A stretch of 46,212 nt of DNA from NCBI RefSeq assembly GCF_024606265.1, contig NZ_JAHHPP010000348.1, forward strand, positions 1 to 46,212, in the 5' to 3' direction. Shown in pieces: positions 26,446-35,516 of this stretch (its first letter is position 1; every line of letters starts with the position of its first letter). The translations under genes were made by a program, and so were the position numbers. Source of the stretch: Endozoicomonas sp. SESOKO1 (GTDB lineage Bacteria; Pseudomonadota; Gammaproteobacteria; Pseudomonadales; Endozoicomonadaceae). Below the pieces are notes generated by a model. It was not told the origin of the DNA and did no database searches. It saw only the letters and a program-made list of their open reading frames with translations.

Positions 26446-27447
26446 ATGACCAATAAAAGTTTCTGTTTTGTTGTGTTTGCTTATAATCACAAACATTATA
26501 TTCTAGAACATTTAGAAAGTATAAAGTACCAGGTAGTTAATTTTGGGTCTAATATCCCTATACAATTAATTATCAATGATGATGCCTCCCAAGATGATAC
26601 TACCAAACTTATTAAATCATGGTTAGGGGACAATGGTAGTTATTTTTCTCGTATCGATCTTATTTTTAACGATGTCAACTTAGGGACTTGCCAAAGCCTA
26701 TCTAATTGCTTGGAATTATTACAATCTGATTATTGCAAATTGACGGCAGGAGATGATGTTTATTCTTGTGAAAATATTTTTGAACTTATGGCATATTCAG
26801 ACGATGCTGATATTGTTACAGGTGTACCTATTAGATTGATCAATAAAAGACTTGGATTTTCAAAGACCGAAGTTGCTTTTACTCTGGGAATGGACCAAGT
26901 CTATGATAATCTCTTGGAAATTGTAGAAAGTATTAACTTTATCAATGCTCCAAATGCTTTGTATCATTCAAAATATCTAAAAAATCCAAGACTTATTGAT
27001 TTTCTATCTAATTATGATGTTGTTGAAGATTGGCCTATCCAAATTTTCATATCTATATGTAATCCGAATGCAAAACTAAAAGTAGTTGATAAGTGTTACG
27101 TATATTATCGTCGGACGGCTGGTTCAACATATCTTGTCGCGTCAGCTAGGCTCAGACGGGATATGTACAAAATATTTGATTATTTGCTATCTGCTGAAAT
27201 AGGAATATGGCGCAAGTTAAAGTTAAGAAATAGACGGTTTTGCTTTGGGTTATCATCTCAATCACTGAAGAAAGCATTAAATCTTTCTGTCATTATTTTT
27301 GTTGCAAAAAATTTACTGAATTGGACTTCTATTAATAAAAGAGTGAGATCTTTCATGTCCATTGATAGTTTTAAAATTTATCAGGAACATTATTGCAGCA
27401 TTGCGAATGCTACCGATCCATACTCTGTCATGGAAGATGATAAGTGA
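26446..27447 (+). CDS. Family 2 glycosyltransferase
   Basis: 333 residues. GT-A fold: FCFVVFAYNHKHYILEHLES at the N-terminus, LIINDDASQDDTT, and LTAGDDVYSCE as the metal-binding acidic motif. VVEDWPIQIFIS carries the likely catalytic acidic pair. It should transfer one sugar from a nucleotide donor in the cytoplasm; the acceptor and donor cannot be read from sequence. It starts 3 bp after the previous gene and overlaps the polymerase by 4 bp (GTGA). Confidence 0.88.
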   Translation: MTNKSFCFVVFAYNHKHYILEHLESIKYQVVNFGSNIPIQLIINDDASQDDTTKLIKSWLGDNGSYFSRIDLIFNDVNLGTCQSLSNCLELLQSDYCKLTAGDDVYSCENIFELMAYSDDADIVTGVPIRLINKRLGFSKTEVAFTLGMDQVYDNLLEIVESINFINAPNALYHSKYLKNPRLIDFLSNYDVVEDWPIQIFISICNPNAKLKVVDKCYVYYRRTAGSTYLVASARLRRDMYKIFDYLLSAEIGIWRKLKLRNRRFCFGLSSQSLKKALNLSVIIFVAKNLLNWTSINKRVRSFMSIDSFKIYQEHYCSIANATDPYSVMEDDK

Positions 27448-28781
27448 GATCTTTTTTTCGACTGTATTTACCTATATTTATTGTTGAAATTTATTTGATT
27501 TTCACAATTTGCCTTTTTTTATTTGGACCGATTGAGTTTAAAGTTCATAACAATATTATTTTTGGCCTCTATCTTTCTCTGTATATTTTTGCATTATTAA
27601 TAGGTTATCTCTTTTCTTTAAAGTTAAATTTAGTAAATAGAGATTTGTTTTGTTTTAATGGTCGAGAAAAGCTCTCATTAAGCTTTTTCTATATTGTTTT
27701 GTTTCTTTCATTTTTTGCAAATATTATTTTTTATAAAAATGTGATGTTGCATGACAGTATTTCATTATCTGCTATATGGAAATCTATTTTGCATGGACTA
27801 GATAATCCGGAGCTTGCTTACGCCACGAGAATGCAAAGATTTGAATCCTACCAAGGGAATAAGCTGCTTAATATTTTGTATTTTTTTATTGCGTTTGCCA
27901 GGCCGTTATTAACAGCAATGATTCCTTTTTATTGGGATAGGTTGACCTTTTTTATTAAGTTTGTTTCTTTGTCACTTTTGTCATTTCAGGTGTTTGTAGG
28001 TCTTTCTGCTGGACTAAATAAACCAATTTTTGACTTTTTCTTTTTCTTTTCAGTCTCACTTGCTGTATATTTTGTCTTGCATTATATCAGGTACGGTAAC
28101 TTTGGATTTAAAAATAGAAAACTATTTGTTTGTCTTTCTGTCTTTGCGTTTTTCCTTTTTTTGATATTTTTTGGGACATTTATGTCTGCTAGAGGAGGAG
28201 ACTTTTCATATTTTTATTCTACCTCTCCTTTAGGTGATATTTTTATTTCAGATGATTTAAATGTAACTATATTTGGTGAAGCTTTTACTTATGTTTATGT
28301 CTGGATGGCATATTATTTGGTGCAAGGTTATTATGGATTTTCATTATCACTAGGCTATAACTTTGATTCTCTTTTTGGCTTTGGTAATTCACCGTTTCTA
28401 TTAAGGCAGCTTGAGTTTCTTTCGGGTGAAAATCTAACACCCTTAACTTTCCAAGAAAAAATATCAAATGTTTGGGATGCTGAAGCGCAATGGCATTCAT
28501 TTTATTCTCATATGGCCAATGATGTACATTTTATTGGTGTTGTTTTTGTGATGTTTGCATTGGGTTTTTATCTTGGAAAAGTATGGTTAAGTGCTGTCGA
28601 CGGTAATAATATTTATGCAAAGCTACTCATCCCTTTAATCGCACTTTTATTTTTATTTATTCCAGCAAATAATCAGGTTTTTGGTTATCTGGAAACTTTT
28701 TCATATTTCTTATTTGTGAATCTATTATGGTTTTTTTCGTCCTTTAAAATTAGGCGGAGCCATCATTTACGGGGCATTTGA
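27444..28781 (+). CDS. Wzy-like O-antigen/repeat-unit polymerase candidate
   Basis: 445 residues, GTG start. About ten or more hydrophobic segments rich in Phe, Leu and Ile, with a larger polar loop around residues 255-355 (region of GDIFISDDLNVTIFGEAF and FQEKISNVWDAEAQWHSF), the topology of Wzy polymerases. Wzy proteins share little sequence, so the call rests on topology, length and position between glycosyltransferases. It would join repeat units in the periplasm. The gene is very A+T-rich. It overlaps both neighbours by 4 bp. Confidence 0.75.
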   Translation: MRSFFRLYLPIFIVEIYLIFTICLFLFGPIEFKVHNNIIFGLYLSLYIFALLIGYLFSLKLNLVNRDLFCFNGREKLSLSFFYIVLFLSFFANIIFYKNVMLHDSISLSAIWKSILHGLDNPELAYATRMQRFESYQGNKLLNILYFFIAFARPLLTAMIPFYWDRLTFFIKFVSLSLLSFQVFVGLSAGLNKPIFDFFFFFSVSLAVYFVLHYIRYGNFGFKNRKLFVCLSVFAFFLFLIFFGTFMSARGGDFSYFYSTSPLGDIFISDDLNVTIFGEAFTYVYVWMAYYLVQGYYGFSLSLGYNFDSLFGFGNSPFLLRQLEFLSGENLTPLTFQEKISNVWDAEAQWHSFYSHMANDVHFIGVVFVMFALGFYLGKVWLSAVDGNNIYAKLLIPLIALLFLFIPANNQVFGYLETFSYFLFVNLLWFFSSFKIRRSHHLRGI

Positions 28782-29821
28782 CTTTAATGTTTTTTGACAA
28801 AATTCTTTTGATTACGGGCGGCACCGGTTCATTCGGTAACGCTGTACTAAATCGATTTCTTGAAACAGATATTAAAGAGATTCGTATCTTCAGCCGGGAT
28901 GAAAAAAAACAGGATGATATGCGGAAAAAATTCGCTCATCCAAAGCTGAAGTTTTATATCGGTGATGTTCGTGATTACCAGAGCATCCTTAATGCCACGC
29001 GTGGTGTCGATTTTATTTTTCATGCAGCTGCTTTAAAGCAAGTACCCTCCTGTGAGTTTCACCCGATGGAAGCGGTCAAAACCAATGTGTTGGGTACGGA
29101 AAATGTTTTGGAGGCAGCCATAGAAAATGAGGTTTCTCGTGTCGTCTGTCTGAGTACCGATAAAGCCGTCTACCCAATCAATGCCATGGGAATTTCCAAG
29201 GCAATGATGGAAAAGGTGATGGTGGCAAAATCACGGAATGTTAACAGTGAAAAAACCGTGATCTGTGGTACGCGCTATGGCAATGTGATGGCTTCCCGTG
29301 GTTCGGTGATTCCCCTGTTTGTTGATCTGATCAAAGCCAAAAAACCGATTACCATCACCGACCCCAATATGACCCGGTTTATGATGACGTTGGAGGATGC
29401 TGTTGACCTGGTACTGTATGCTTTTGAGCATGGTACCAATGGCGATATCTTTGTACAAAAAGCACCCGCCGCCACGATAGAAACGCTGGCTCATGCTCTG
29501 CATGAGTTGCTGGACATCCAGGATTATCCCATTGATATCATTGGTACCCGCCATGGCGAAAAACTGTATGAAGCGCTGTTAAGCCGTGAAGAGATGGTAG
29601 CAGCGACGGATATGGGGAATTACTACCGGATCCCACCGGACCTGCGGGACTTGAATTACAGCAAGTTTGTCGAAGATGGCGATATTCGTATCTCGGAGGT
29701 GGAAGATTATAACTCTCATAATACCCAGCGGCTGGATGTAGAGGGTATGAAGAACCTGCTGTTAAAACTGCCGTTTATTCGTGCCCTGTGTGCCGGTGAA
29801 GCGTATGAGCTGGATGCCTGA
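28778..29821 (+). CDS. fnlA: UDP-GlcNAc 4,6-dehydratase/5-epimerase (FnlA/WbjB/CapE)
   Basis: 347 residues. First step of UDP-L-FucNAc synthesis. SDR fold with LLITGGTGSFGNAV, FSRDEKKQDDMR, HAAALKQVPSCEFHP and CLSTDKAVYPINAMGISK. The usual YxxxK is M-x-x-x-K, as in other members of this dehydratase group. It is followed directly by fnlB and fnlC homologues, so the three-gene L-FucNAc cassette is complete. It overlaps the polymerase by 4 bp. Its base composition returns to the level of the housekeeping genes. Confidence 0.93.
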   Translation: MTLMFFDKILLITGGTGSFGNAVLNRFLETDIKEIRIFSRDEKKQDDMRKKFAHPKLKFYIGDVRDYQSILNATRGVDFIFHAAALKQVPSCEFHPMEAVKTNVLGTENVLEAAIENEVSRVVCLSTDKAVYPINAMGISKAMMEKVMVAKSRNVNSEKTVICGTRYGNVMASRGSVIPLFVDLIKAKKPITITDPNMTRFMMTLEDAVDLVLYAFEHGTNGDIFVQKAPAATIETLAHALHELLDIQDYPIDIIGTRHGEKLYEALLSREEMVAATDMGNYYRIPPDLRDLNYSKFVEDGDIRISEVEDYNSHNTQRLDVEGMKNLLLKLPFIRALCAGEAYELDA

Positions 29822-29822
29822 T

Positions 29823-30926
29823 ATGAAGATTGTGGTAACCGGGGCCAATGGTTTTATCGGTAAAAACCTGTGTACCATGCTGGCGGAGCAGGGCTATACC
29901 GATATTGTAAAGGTTGATCGAGAAACCACACCTGCGGAGTTAGCCGCCAGTTTACAGGTGGCGGATTTTGTTTTTCATCTGGCCGGTGTTAATCGGCCTC
30001 AGACTGATATTGAGTTTAAAGAGGGGAATACCGATTTAACGGCCTTTATTATTGAGGCGTTGGAAACGGCTGGTAAAAAAACACCACTGATGCTCAGTTC
30101 ATCGACTCAGGCAGAGCGTGACAATGCATACGGAATCAGTAAGGGAAAAGCAGAGCAACTGGTTAAAACCTACGGTGAGGCAACCGGTGCAAACTACTTT
30201 ATTTACCGTTTTCCCAATGTATTCGGTAAGTGGTGTCGACCCAATTACAACTCCTTTGTTGCGACGTTCTGCCACAATATTGTCAATGATATTGAGCTGA
30301 CCATTCATGACCCGGCGGCAACCGTGACGCTGGTGTATATTGACGATGTCTGCAATGAACTGATCGGGCTATTAAAAGCGGGGCAGTCATCCGGCTATCG
30401 GCAAGTTAGCCCGGAATACCCGACCACGGTGGGTGAGGTTGCTAACCAGCTGCAAGCTTTTAAACTGAGCCGTGATTCACTGATTACCGAGAATGTCGGG
30501 ACCGGCTTAACCCGTGCGCTTTACTCGACCTATCTCAGCCATTTTACGCCACAACAGTTCAGTTATACCGTACCCGCTTATGGTGATGATCGGGGTGTTT
30601 TCTGTGAGATGCTGAAAACCCGCCAGGCAGGCCAGTTCTCCTTTTTTACGGCCCATCCTGGTATTACCCGGGGTGGTCACTATCACCATTCCAAGAATGA
30701 AAAGTTTCTGGTGATTAAGGGCAAGGCGCTGTTCAAATTTGAACAGATTAGTACTAGAGAAAGATATGAACTCACTGTTACCGGTGAGCAGTTCCAGGTC
30801 GTCGAAACCGTGCCTGGATGGTCCCATGACATTACCAATATCGGTGATGATGAGTTGGTAGTCATGTTGTGGGCTAACGAAATTTTCGATCGAAAAGCCC
30901 CCGATACTTTTGCGAGTCCGCTTTGA
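29823..30926 (+). CDS. fnlB: UDP-2-acetamido-2,6-dideoxy-hexulose reductase (FnlB/WbjC/CapF)
   Basis: 367 residues in two domains. The N-terminal SDR domain starts MKIVVTGANGFIGKNL; the C-terminal ~120 residues form a cupin with GGHYHHSKNEKFLVIKG and VVETVPGWSHDITN. This two-domain form is diagnostic for CapF/WbjC, which epimerises and reduces the FnlA product. I chose the ATG at 29823, 1 bp after the fnlA stop. It overlaps fnlC by one base in the stop (ATGA). Confidence 0.94.
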   Translation: MKIVVTGANGFIGKNLCTMLAEQGYTDIVKVDRETTPAELAASLQVADFVFHLAGVNRPQTDIEFKEGNTDLTAFIIEALETAGKKTPLMLSSSTQAERDNAYGISKGKAEQLVKTYGEATGANYFIYRFPNVFGKWCRPNYNSFVATFCHNIVNDIELTIHDPAATVTLVYIDDVCNELIGLLKAGQSSGYRQVSPEYPTTVGEVANQLQAFKLSRDSLITENVGTGLTRALYSTYLSHFTPQQFSYTVPAYGDDRGVFCEMLKTRQAGQFSFFTAHPGITRGGHYHHSKNEKFLVIKGKALFKFEQISTRERYELTVTGEQFQVVETVPGWSHDITNIGDDELVVMLWANEIFDRKAPDTFASPL

Positions 30927-32056
30927 TGAAAAAACTTAAAGTCATGACCGTGGTTGGAACCCGGCCTGAAATAATCCGGCTATCCCGTGTTTTAGCCAAA
31001 CTGGATGAGCACTGTGAACATATATTGGTTCATACTGGCCAAAATTACGACTACGAATTGAATGAAGTCTTTTTTAATGACCTCTCAGTAAGAAAGCCAG
31101 ACTATTTTCTGAATGCCGCAGGTAAGAATGCCGCAGAAACCATTGGGAAGGTGATTATCAAAGTCGATCAGGTGTTGGAGGAGGTTCAGCCCGAAGCCAT
31201 GCTGGTACTTGGGGATACCAATTCCTGTATTTCAGCACTACCTGCCAAACGCCGAAAAATACCCATATTTCACATGGAAGCTGGTAACCGCTGTTTTGAT
31301 CAGCGAGTACCGGAAGAAACCAACCGACGTATTGTCGATCATACCGCTGATATCAATTTAACTTACAGCACCATTGCTCGCGATTATCTTCTAGCTGAAG
31401 GCATACCTGCAGATCGTGTGATTAAAACCGGTAGCCCAATGTTTGAGGTATTGCATCATTATATGCCTCAAATAGATGCCTCCGATGTTCTGACCAGGCT
31501 GAATCTTCAGGCAGGCAATTACTTTGTGGTTAGTGCTCACCGGGAAGAGAATGTTGATTCACCAAAGCAGTTGATAAAATTGCAGGAGGTGTTGAACCGG
31601 GTTTCAGAGCACTACAACCTTCCTGTAATTGTTTCCACTCACCCGCGTACTCGCAACCGAATTGAAGCGGAAGGTCTGAATTTTCATGCCAATATTCAGT
31701 TGCTGAAACCAATGGGTTTCCACGATTACAACCACCTGCAAAAACATGCAAAAGCGGTGTTGTCTGATAGCGGTACGATTACTGAAGAATCTTCCATTAT
31801 GAACTTTCCGGCGTTGAATATTCGGGAAGCCCATGAAAGACCAGAAGGTTTTGAGGAAGCTTCAGTAATGCTGGTTGGCTTGAGTTCAGACCGCGTTGTG
31901 CAGGCTCTTGACATTCTGGAATCACAGCCTCGTGGAGAAAGTAGGCTGTTACGATTGGTTAATGATTACAGTATGCCTAATGTCTCCGATAAAGTGGTGC
32001 GTATTATTCATTCCTATACAGATTATGTGAAGCGCACGATTTGGAAGGAGTACTAA
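30926..32056 (+). CDS. fnlC: UDP-N-acetyl-fucosamine 2-epimerase (FnlC/WbjD/CapG)
   Basis: 376 residues. GT-B-like UDP-HexNAc 2-epimerase fold: VVGTRPEIIRLSRVLAK, LVHTGQNYDYELNEVFF, VLGDTNSCISALPAKR, HMEAGNRCFDQRVPEE and SDSGTITEESS. It converts UDP-6-deoxy-L-TalNAc to UDP-L-FucNAc, the last step of the pathway. The short NxxFF and CFDQRVPEE variants are typical of WbjD rather than WecB. The ATG at 30926 overlaps the fnlB stop. Confidence 0.94.
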   Translation: MKKLKVMTVVGTRPEIIRLSRVLAKLDEHCEHILVHTGQNYDYELNEVFFNDLSVRKPDYFLNAAGKNAAETIGKVIIKVDQVLEEVQPEAMLVLGDTNSCISALPAKRRKIPIFHMEAGNRCFDQRVPEETNRRIVDHTADINLTYSTIARDYLLAEGIPADRVIKTGSPMFEVLHHYMPQIDASDVLTRLNLQAGNYFVVSAHREENVDSPKQLIKLQEVLNRVSEHYNLPVIVSTHPRTRNRIEAEGLNFHANIQLLKPMGFHDYNHLQKHAKAVLSDSGTITEESSIMNFPALNIREAHERPEGFEEASVMLVGLSSDRVVQALDILESQPRGESRLLRLVNDYSMPNVSDKVVRIIHSYTDYVKRTIWKEY

Positions 32057-32188
32057 TTTTAGCAATTTGATAAAACTCCTATATTCAACTAGTTGTTGTC
32101 TTACCGATGGTTACTGACGGTAAGGTCGCTAACAGTTGATCAAACCACTCACTACCGTTCACAACTCTCCCAGCTCTTTTCAAAAAAA

Positions 32189-33397
32189 TTGAAAATATTA
32201 TTACATACTCAATGGTTTGATCCGGAACCAACATTCAAGGGTTTGTTATTTGCTAAGTCATTACACAAAGCTGGCCATGAAGTTGAAGTATTAACTGGCT
32301 TCCCAAATTATCCTGGTGGTAATGTCTATGATGGCTATAAAATTTCCTTTTATCAGAGAGAACTTATCGATGGAGTTGTAGTGCATCGGGTTCCGTTATA
32401 TCCAAGTCATGATAACTCTGCAAAAAAAAGGGTCTTTAATTACATTTCATTTGCTGCAAGCTCATTACTTTTGGGGTTGTTAAAAATCCGAAAAATTGAT
32501 GTTATCTACAGCTATCATCCACCATTAACCGCAAGCCTGTCAGCGGTTTTTCTTGGTCTTTTGAAACGGGTGCCGGTAGTTGTTGATATACAGGACTTGT
32601 GGCCAGATACATTGGCTGCAACAGGTATGCTCAAAAACCCAAAGGCATTATCTATTGTTGGTAAATTTTGCAATTTAACGTATCGCTTAGCCGCAAAGGT
32701 TGTAGTACTCTCCCCAGGGTTCAAAAAGAGGCTGGTTTCCCGAGGTGTTCCTGAAGATAAAGTTCAGGTCATTTATAACTGGTGTGATGAGCAGGCCATA
32801 TCCAATTTCTCACCATGTGAGCTTAAGCTTCCCGATAACGGTAAACTTAATCTCCTTTTTGCCGGTAATCTGGGATATGCTCAAGGTTTGCCTGCCATTG
32901 TAAAAGCTGCAGATATCCTGAAAAGCAATAACATACCTGTTAATATAGTACTCCTTGGAGATGGGGTAGCCAAACAAGATGCCGTGAATATGAGCCAGGA
33001 GTTAGAGCTAGATAATGTGTTTTTTCTTCCCCGCGTTCCAATGAGTAAGGTAGGTGCACTTTTATCAGCCGCTGATATTTTACTGGTTCACCTGAATGGA
33101 GACGAATTATTTAAGATTACTATCCCATCAAGAACTCAAAGCAACCTTGCAATTGGTAAACCCATTATCATGGGAGTTGAAGGTGATGCAGCTGAATTAG
33201 TTAAAGAGTCTGGATCTGGCATTATTTGCAAACCCAATAGTCCTGAGTTATTAGCCGAAGCTATTACATCATTGGCGGAGAAGTCAGCGAATGAACGTGC
33301 TGCAATGGGGCAAGCTGGTCAAAAGTTTTATTATGAAAAATTGTCCTTAGAAAAAGGTGTTAAACAATTCATCGATATCTTTGAGTCTATTGTATGA
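32189..33397 (+). CDS. Family 4 glycosyltransferase (WbuB/FucNAc-transferase-like)
   Basis: 402 residues from the TTG at 32189, which gives the family start KILLHTQWFDPEPTFKG; the frame is open back to 32093 but those 32 residues are unlike the family. GT-B enzyme: N-terminal acceptor domain with GGNVYDGYKISFYQRE and YSYHPPLTAS, VDIQDLWPDTLAATGM, and a C-terminal donor domain with LLFAGNLGYAQGLPAIV and FKITIPSRTQSNLAIGKP. Its position right after fnlC suggests that it transfers L-FucNAc, as WbuB does. The next plus-strand glycan gene is separated by an antisense TA pair. Confidence 0.85.
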   Translation: MKILLHTQWFDPEPTFKGLLFAKSLHKAGHEVEVLTGFPNYPGGNVYDGYKISFYQRELIDGVVVHRVPLYPSHDNSAKKRVFNYISFAASSLLLGLLKIRKIDVIYSYHPPLTASLSAVFLGLLKRVPVVVDIQDLWPDTLAATGMLKNPKALSIVGKFCNLTYRLAAKVVVLSPGFKKRLVSRGVPEDKVQVIYNWCDEQAISNFSPCELKLPDNGKLNLLFAGNLGYAQGLPAIVKAADILKSNNIPVNIVLLGDGVAKQDAVNMSQELELDNVFFLPRVPMSKVGALLSAADILLVHLNGDELFKITIPSRTQSNLAIGKPIIMGVEGDAAELVKESGSGIICKPNSPELLAEAITSLAEKSANERAAMGQAGQKFYYEKLSLEKGVKQFIDIFESIV

Positions 33398-33480
33398 AGA
33401 GACTGTTCGATATTTTCGCCTCTTTATTTGAATGCCAACAGCACTCTGTATGTGGTCAGGCAAGTTTGCTTTAGTAGGTA

Positions 33481-33876
33481 TTACCAAACGCTTTCCACCA
33501 ACGGGCTCTTTCTCAAATTACGATCTGCAGTAAGAAGTGTGGCACCGAGATGAATCGCTGTGGCGGTTATCAAACGGTCCGCCGGATCACTATTAATGCT
33601 GCTGTCCAGGTTCACGGAGAGTTCTGCAATGATTGGGTTAATAGGGATAACGTCGATTGTTCTTGCCTGTAATGCCAATTGGTAAAAACTCTCGGCGCTC
33701 AATTCCAATTGCAGTCGTCTACGTTTAATCAGCATGGCTACTTCCCAGAGGGTGATATCGCAAATCATCAGCTGACCCTTGCGATCACACTGTTGGATGA
33801 TTTGCTTTGCTTTTTTGCTGAGTTTGTCGTGTTGCAGGGCATCCCAGATAAAGGCACAGGTATCCAATAAAATCAT
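33481..33876 (-). CDS. vapC: PIN-domain toxin (VapC family)
   Basis: 131 residues. PIN-domain nuclease: ILLDTCAFIWDA carries the first catalytic Asp, ITLWEVAML the Glu, and DPADRLITATAIHLGATLLTADR the last acidic group. All four acidic residues expected for RNase activity are present. It overlaps the antitoxin gene by 4 bp (ATGA). The pair is antisense to the glycan genes, between the GT4 gene and pglC. A truncated relative sits at 41391-41510. Confidence 0.92.
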   Translation of the reverse strand: MILLDTCAFIWDALQHDKLSKKAKQIIQQCDRKGQLMICDITLWEVAMLIKRRRLQLELSAESFYQLALQARTIDVIPINPIIAELSVNLDSSINSDPADRLITATAIHLGATLLTADRNLRKSPLVESVW

Positions 33877-34103
33877 TGCCGGTTTTTCCAGGGTTCATTC
33901 AATGGGTCGATAATATCGTCGGCAATGGCATTTTTGCCCACTTCCTTGAGTGTTTTTCTTGAGAACTTCTTTAACGCATCGGGGGCGCAGACAGTTGCCA
34001 GTGTCTGGCCATTAGAAGTCACGAGAAAGGGTTGGCCTTGTTGGGCTTTTTTCAGGTAATCAAGCAGGTTAGCTCTCAGTTCGCTGATATTGACCTGTTC
34101 CAT
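33873..34103 (-). CDS. Phd/YefM-family antitoxin
   Basis: 76 residues. MEQVNISELRANLLDYLKKA then GQPFLVTSNGQTLATV is the Phd DNA-binding N-terminus; the C-terminal part is the flexible toxin-binding tail. It pairs with the PIN toxin, overlapping by 4 bp. A paralogue at 41507 shares MEQ-NISELRANLL, YLKKAQ and VTSNG. GGAATAAAG precedes the start on the minus strand. Confidence 0.9.
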   Translation of the reverse strand: MEQVNISELRANLLDYLKKAQQGQPFLVTSNGQTLATVCAPDALKKFSRKTLKEVGKNAIADDIIDPLNEPWKNRQ

Positions 34104-34170
34104 TCTTTATTCCTTGTACAAAACCATTGTACTTCTCAAACTAGTTCAGCCGGAGTGTTTCTGCAAGACG

Positions 34171-34830
34171 ATGTTAAAACGTTTGATGGATATTTTCGGT
34201 GCCTTGGTTGCACTGATTCTTTTTAGCCCGATTATGGCGTTTACCGCCTGGAAGGTGGCAAAAACCATGGGCAGGCCGGTTTTCTTTCGACAGGTCCGCC
34301 CGGGGTTGGATGGCAAGCCATTTGAGATGGTGAAGTTCCGTACCATGCGTGATGCTAATGGGGCGGATGGCAAACCTTTGCCTGATGCTGAACGTATTAC
34401 TCCTTTTGGCAGTTTTATGCGTCGCGCTAGTCTTGATGAATTGCCGGAGTTCTGGAATGTACTGAAAGGGGATATGAGCCTGGTGGGGCCTCGGCCTTTA
34501 TTAATGCAGTATCTCCCTCTCTATTCGCAGGAGCAGTATCGTCGCCATGAGATGAAACCGGGTATTACCGGCTGGGCACAGATTAATGGGCGTAATGCCA
34601 TCTCATGGGATGAAAAGTTCAAGTTGGATGTCTGGTATGTGGATAACCAATCCCTCTGGCTCGATATCAAGATTCTTTTTTTAACGGTTAAGAAAGTGGT
34701 TTTGCGGGAAGGGATTAGTGCGGATGATCATGTGACTATGCCTTTTTTCGAAGGTACGCCTTCGAACGTTTCCCGTTCCCCGCAGCCCGTTACCCGTTTA
34801 AGAAAAGAGCCAAAAGCTGAGAAGATTTAA
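34171..34830 (+). CDS. pglC: Monotopic phosphoglycosyl transferase, PglC-like (initiating enzyme)
   Basis: 219 residues. It places the first sugar phosphate on undecaprenyl phosphate at the cytoplasmic face. An N-terminal re-entrant segment (RLMDIFGALVALILFSP) is followed by QVRPGLDGKPFEMVKFRTM, SLDELPEFWNVLKGDMS (catalytic Asp-Glu) and VGPRPLL. The C-terminal part, GWAQINGRNAISW...HVT...F-x-G, closely follows Campylobacter PglC, which uses diNAc-bacillosamine. The last ~20 residues after FFEG come from a CCCGTTACCCG-type repeat and are not family-like. The frame is open to 34090 but the family start is the ATG at 34171. Bacillosamine genes pglD, pglE and pglF follow. Confidence 0.92.
   Translation: MLKRLMDIFGALVALILFSPIMAFTAWKVAKTMGRPVFFRQVRPGLDGKPFEMVKFRTMRDANGADGKPLPDAERITPFGSFMRRASLDELPEFWNVLKGDMSLVGPRPLLMQYLPLYSQEQYRRHEMKPGITGWAQINGRNAISWDEKFKLDVWYVDNQSLWLDIKILFLTVKKVVLREGISADDHVTMPFFEGTPSNVSRSPQPVTRLRKEPKAEKI
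34747..34766. other. Perfect 8-bp palindromic hairpin at the 3' end of pglC
   Basis: TTCGAAGG and CCTTCGAA pair perfectly around the loop TACG. It lies within codons for FEGTPSN, immediately before the repeat-derived tail. Confidence 0.7.
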
Positions 34831-34854
34831 GCTTTTTCGGGTAACGGACTACGG
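34780..34854. repeat. CCCGTTACCCG inverted repeat spanning the pglC stop
   Basis: Arms at 34780-34796 and 34838-34854 match at 15 of 17 positions inverted. An inner pair, AAAAGCT/AGCTTTT, lies in the loop. The left arm is translated as part of the pglC C-terminus and the stop codon is in the loop. It belongs to the family also seen at 38060 and 40222. Confidence 0.75.
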
Positions 34855-34883
34855 ATTGTGGTCAACGAATAAAGACGAATCAA

Positions 34884-35516
34884 ATGAATAGTACATTATT
34901 GATATTAGGGGCTGGCGGACATGCCTGCGTCGTTGCCGATTGTGCTTTAGCAACGGGGCAATGGTCGGGTGTCGCTTTCCTGGATGACCGTTATCCTGAG
35001 CTTGATTCAATGAATGGCTGGCCAGTTGTGGGGCGCATTACTGATTTGGAATCGTTTGTTCCTGAATATCCCATGATGGCTCTGGGGGTTGGTGTCAGCT
35101 ATGAAAGTTTGCGGCTGCAACTGCTTGCTCGTGGTCACCAGGCTGGTGCGAAATTTCCTGCCATTATTCACCCATCAGCAACCATCTCGCCTTTTGCAAC
35201 GATAAATGATGGTTCAGTGGTGTTTGCCGGTGTGGTGATTAATGTTAATGCCTCTATCGGTTCAGGCTGTATTGTTAATACGCTTTCATCCATAGACCAC
35301 GACTGCTCTATAGGGAATGGTACTCATATTTCACCAGGCGCTTTGTTGGCCGGTGCAGTTACCATTGGTGACAAGGCCTGGATCGGCATGGGAGCGAAAA
35401 TTCTGCAGTGCATTTCTGTGGGTGATGAAACTGTTGTTGGGGCTGGGGCAGTGGTGCTTTCTGACGTTCCGACGAATAGTAAAGTCGTTGGTGTTCCTGC
35501 TCGGCCTATCTTTTAA
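34884..35516 (+). CDS. pglD: UDP-4-amino-sugar N-acetyltransferase (PglD/NeuD family)
   Basis: 210 residues. The N-terminal Rossmann part has LLILGAGGHACVVAD; the C-terminal part is a left-handed beta helix of hexapeptide repeats ending GVPARPIF. NTLSSIDHDCSIGNGTHISPGA contains the His used as catalytic base in PglD. It should acetylate the 4-amino sugar made by the aminotransferase at 36879, giving UDP-diNAc-bacillosamine. pglC just upstream and pglE/pglF downstream support this over the sialic-acid (NeuD) role. Confidence 0.9.
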   Translation: MNSTLLILGAGGHACVVADCALATGQWSGVAFLDDRYPELDSMNGWPVVGRITDLESFVPEYPMMALGVGVSYESLRLQLLARGHQAGAKFPAIIHPSATISPFATINDGSVVFAGVVINVNASIGSGCIVNTLSSIDHDCSIGNGTHISPGALLAGAVTIGDKAWIGMGAKILQCISVGDETVVGAGAVVLSDVPTNSKVVGVPARPIF

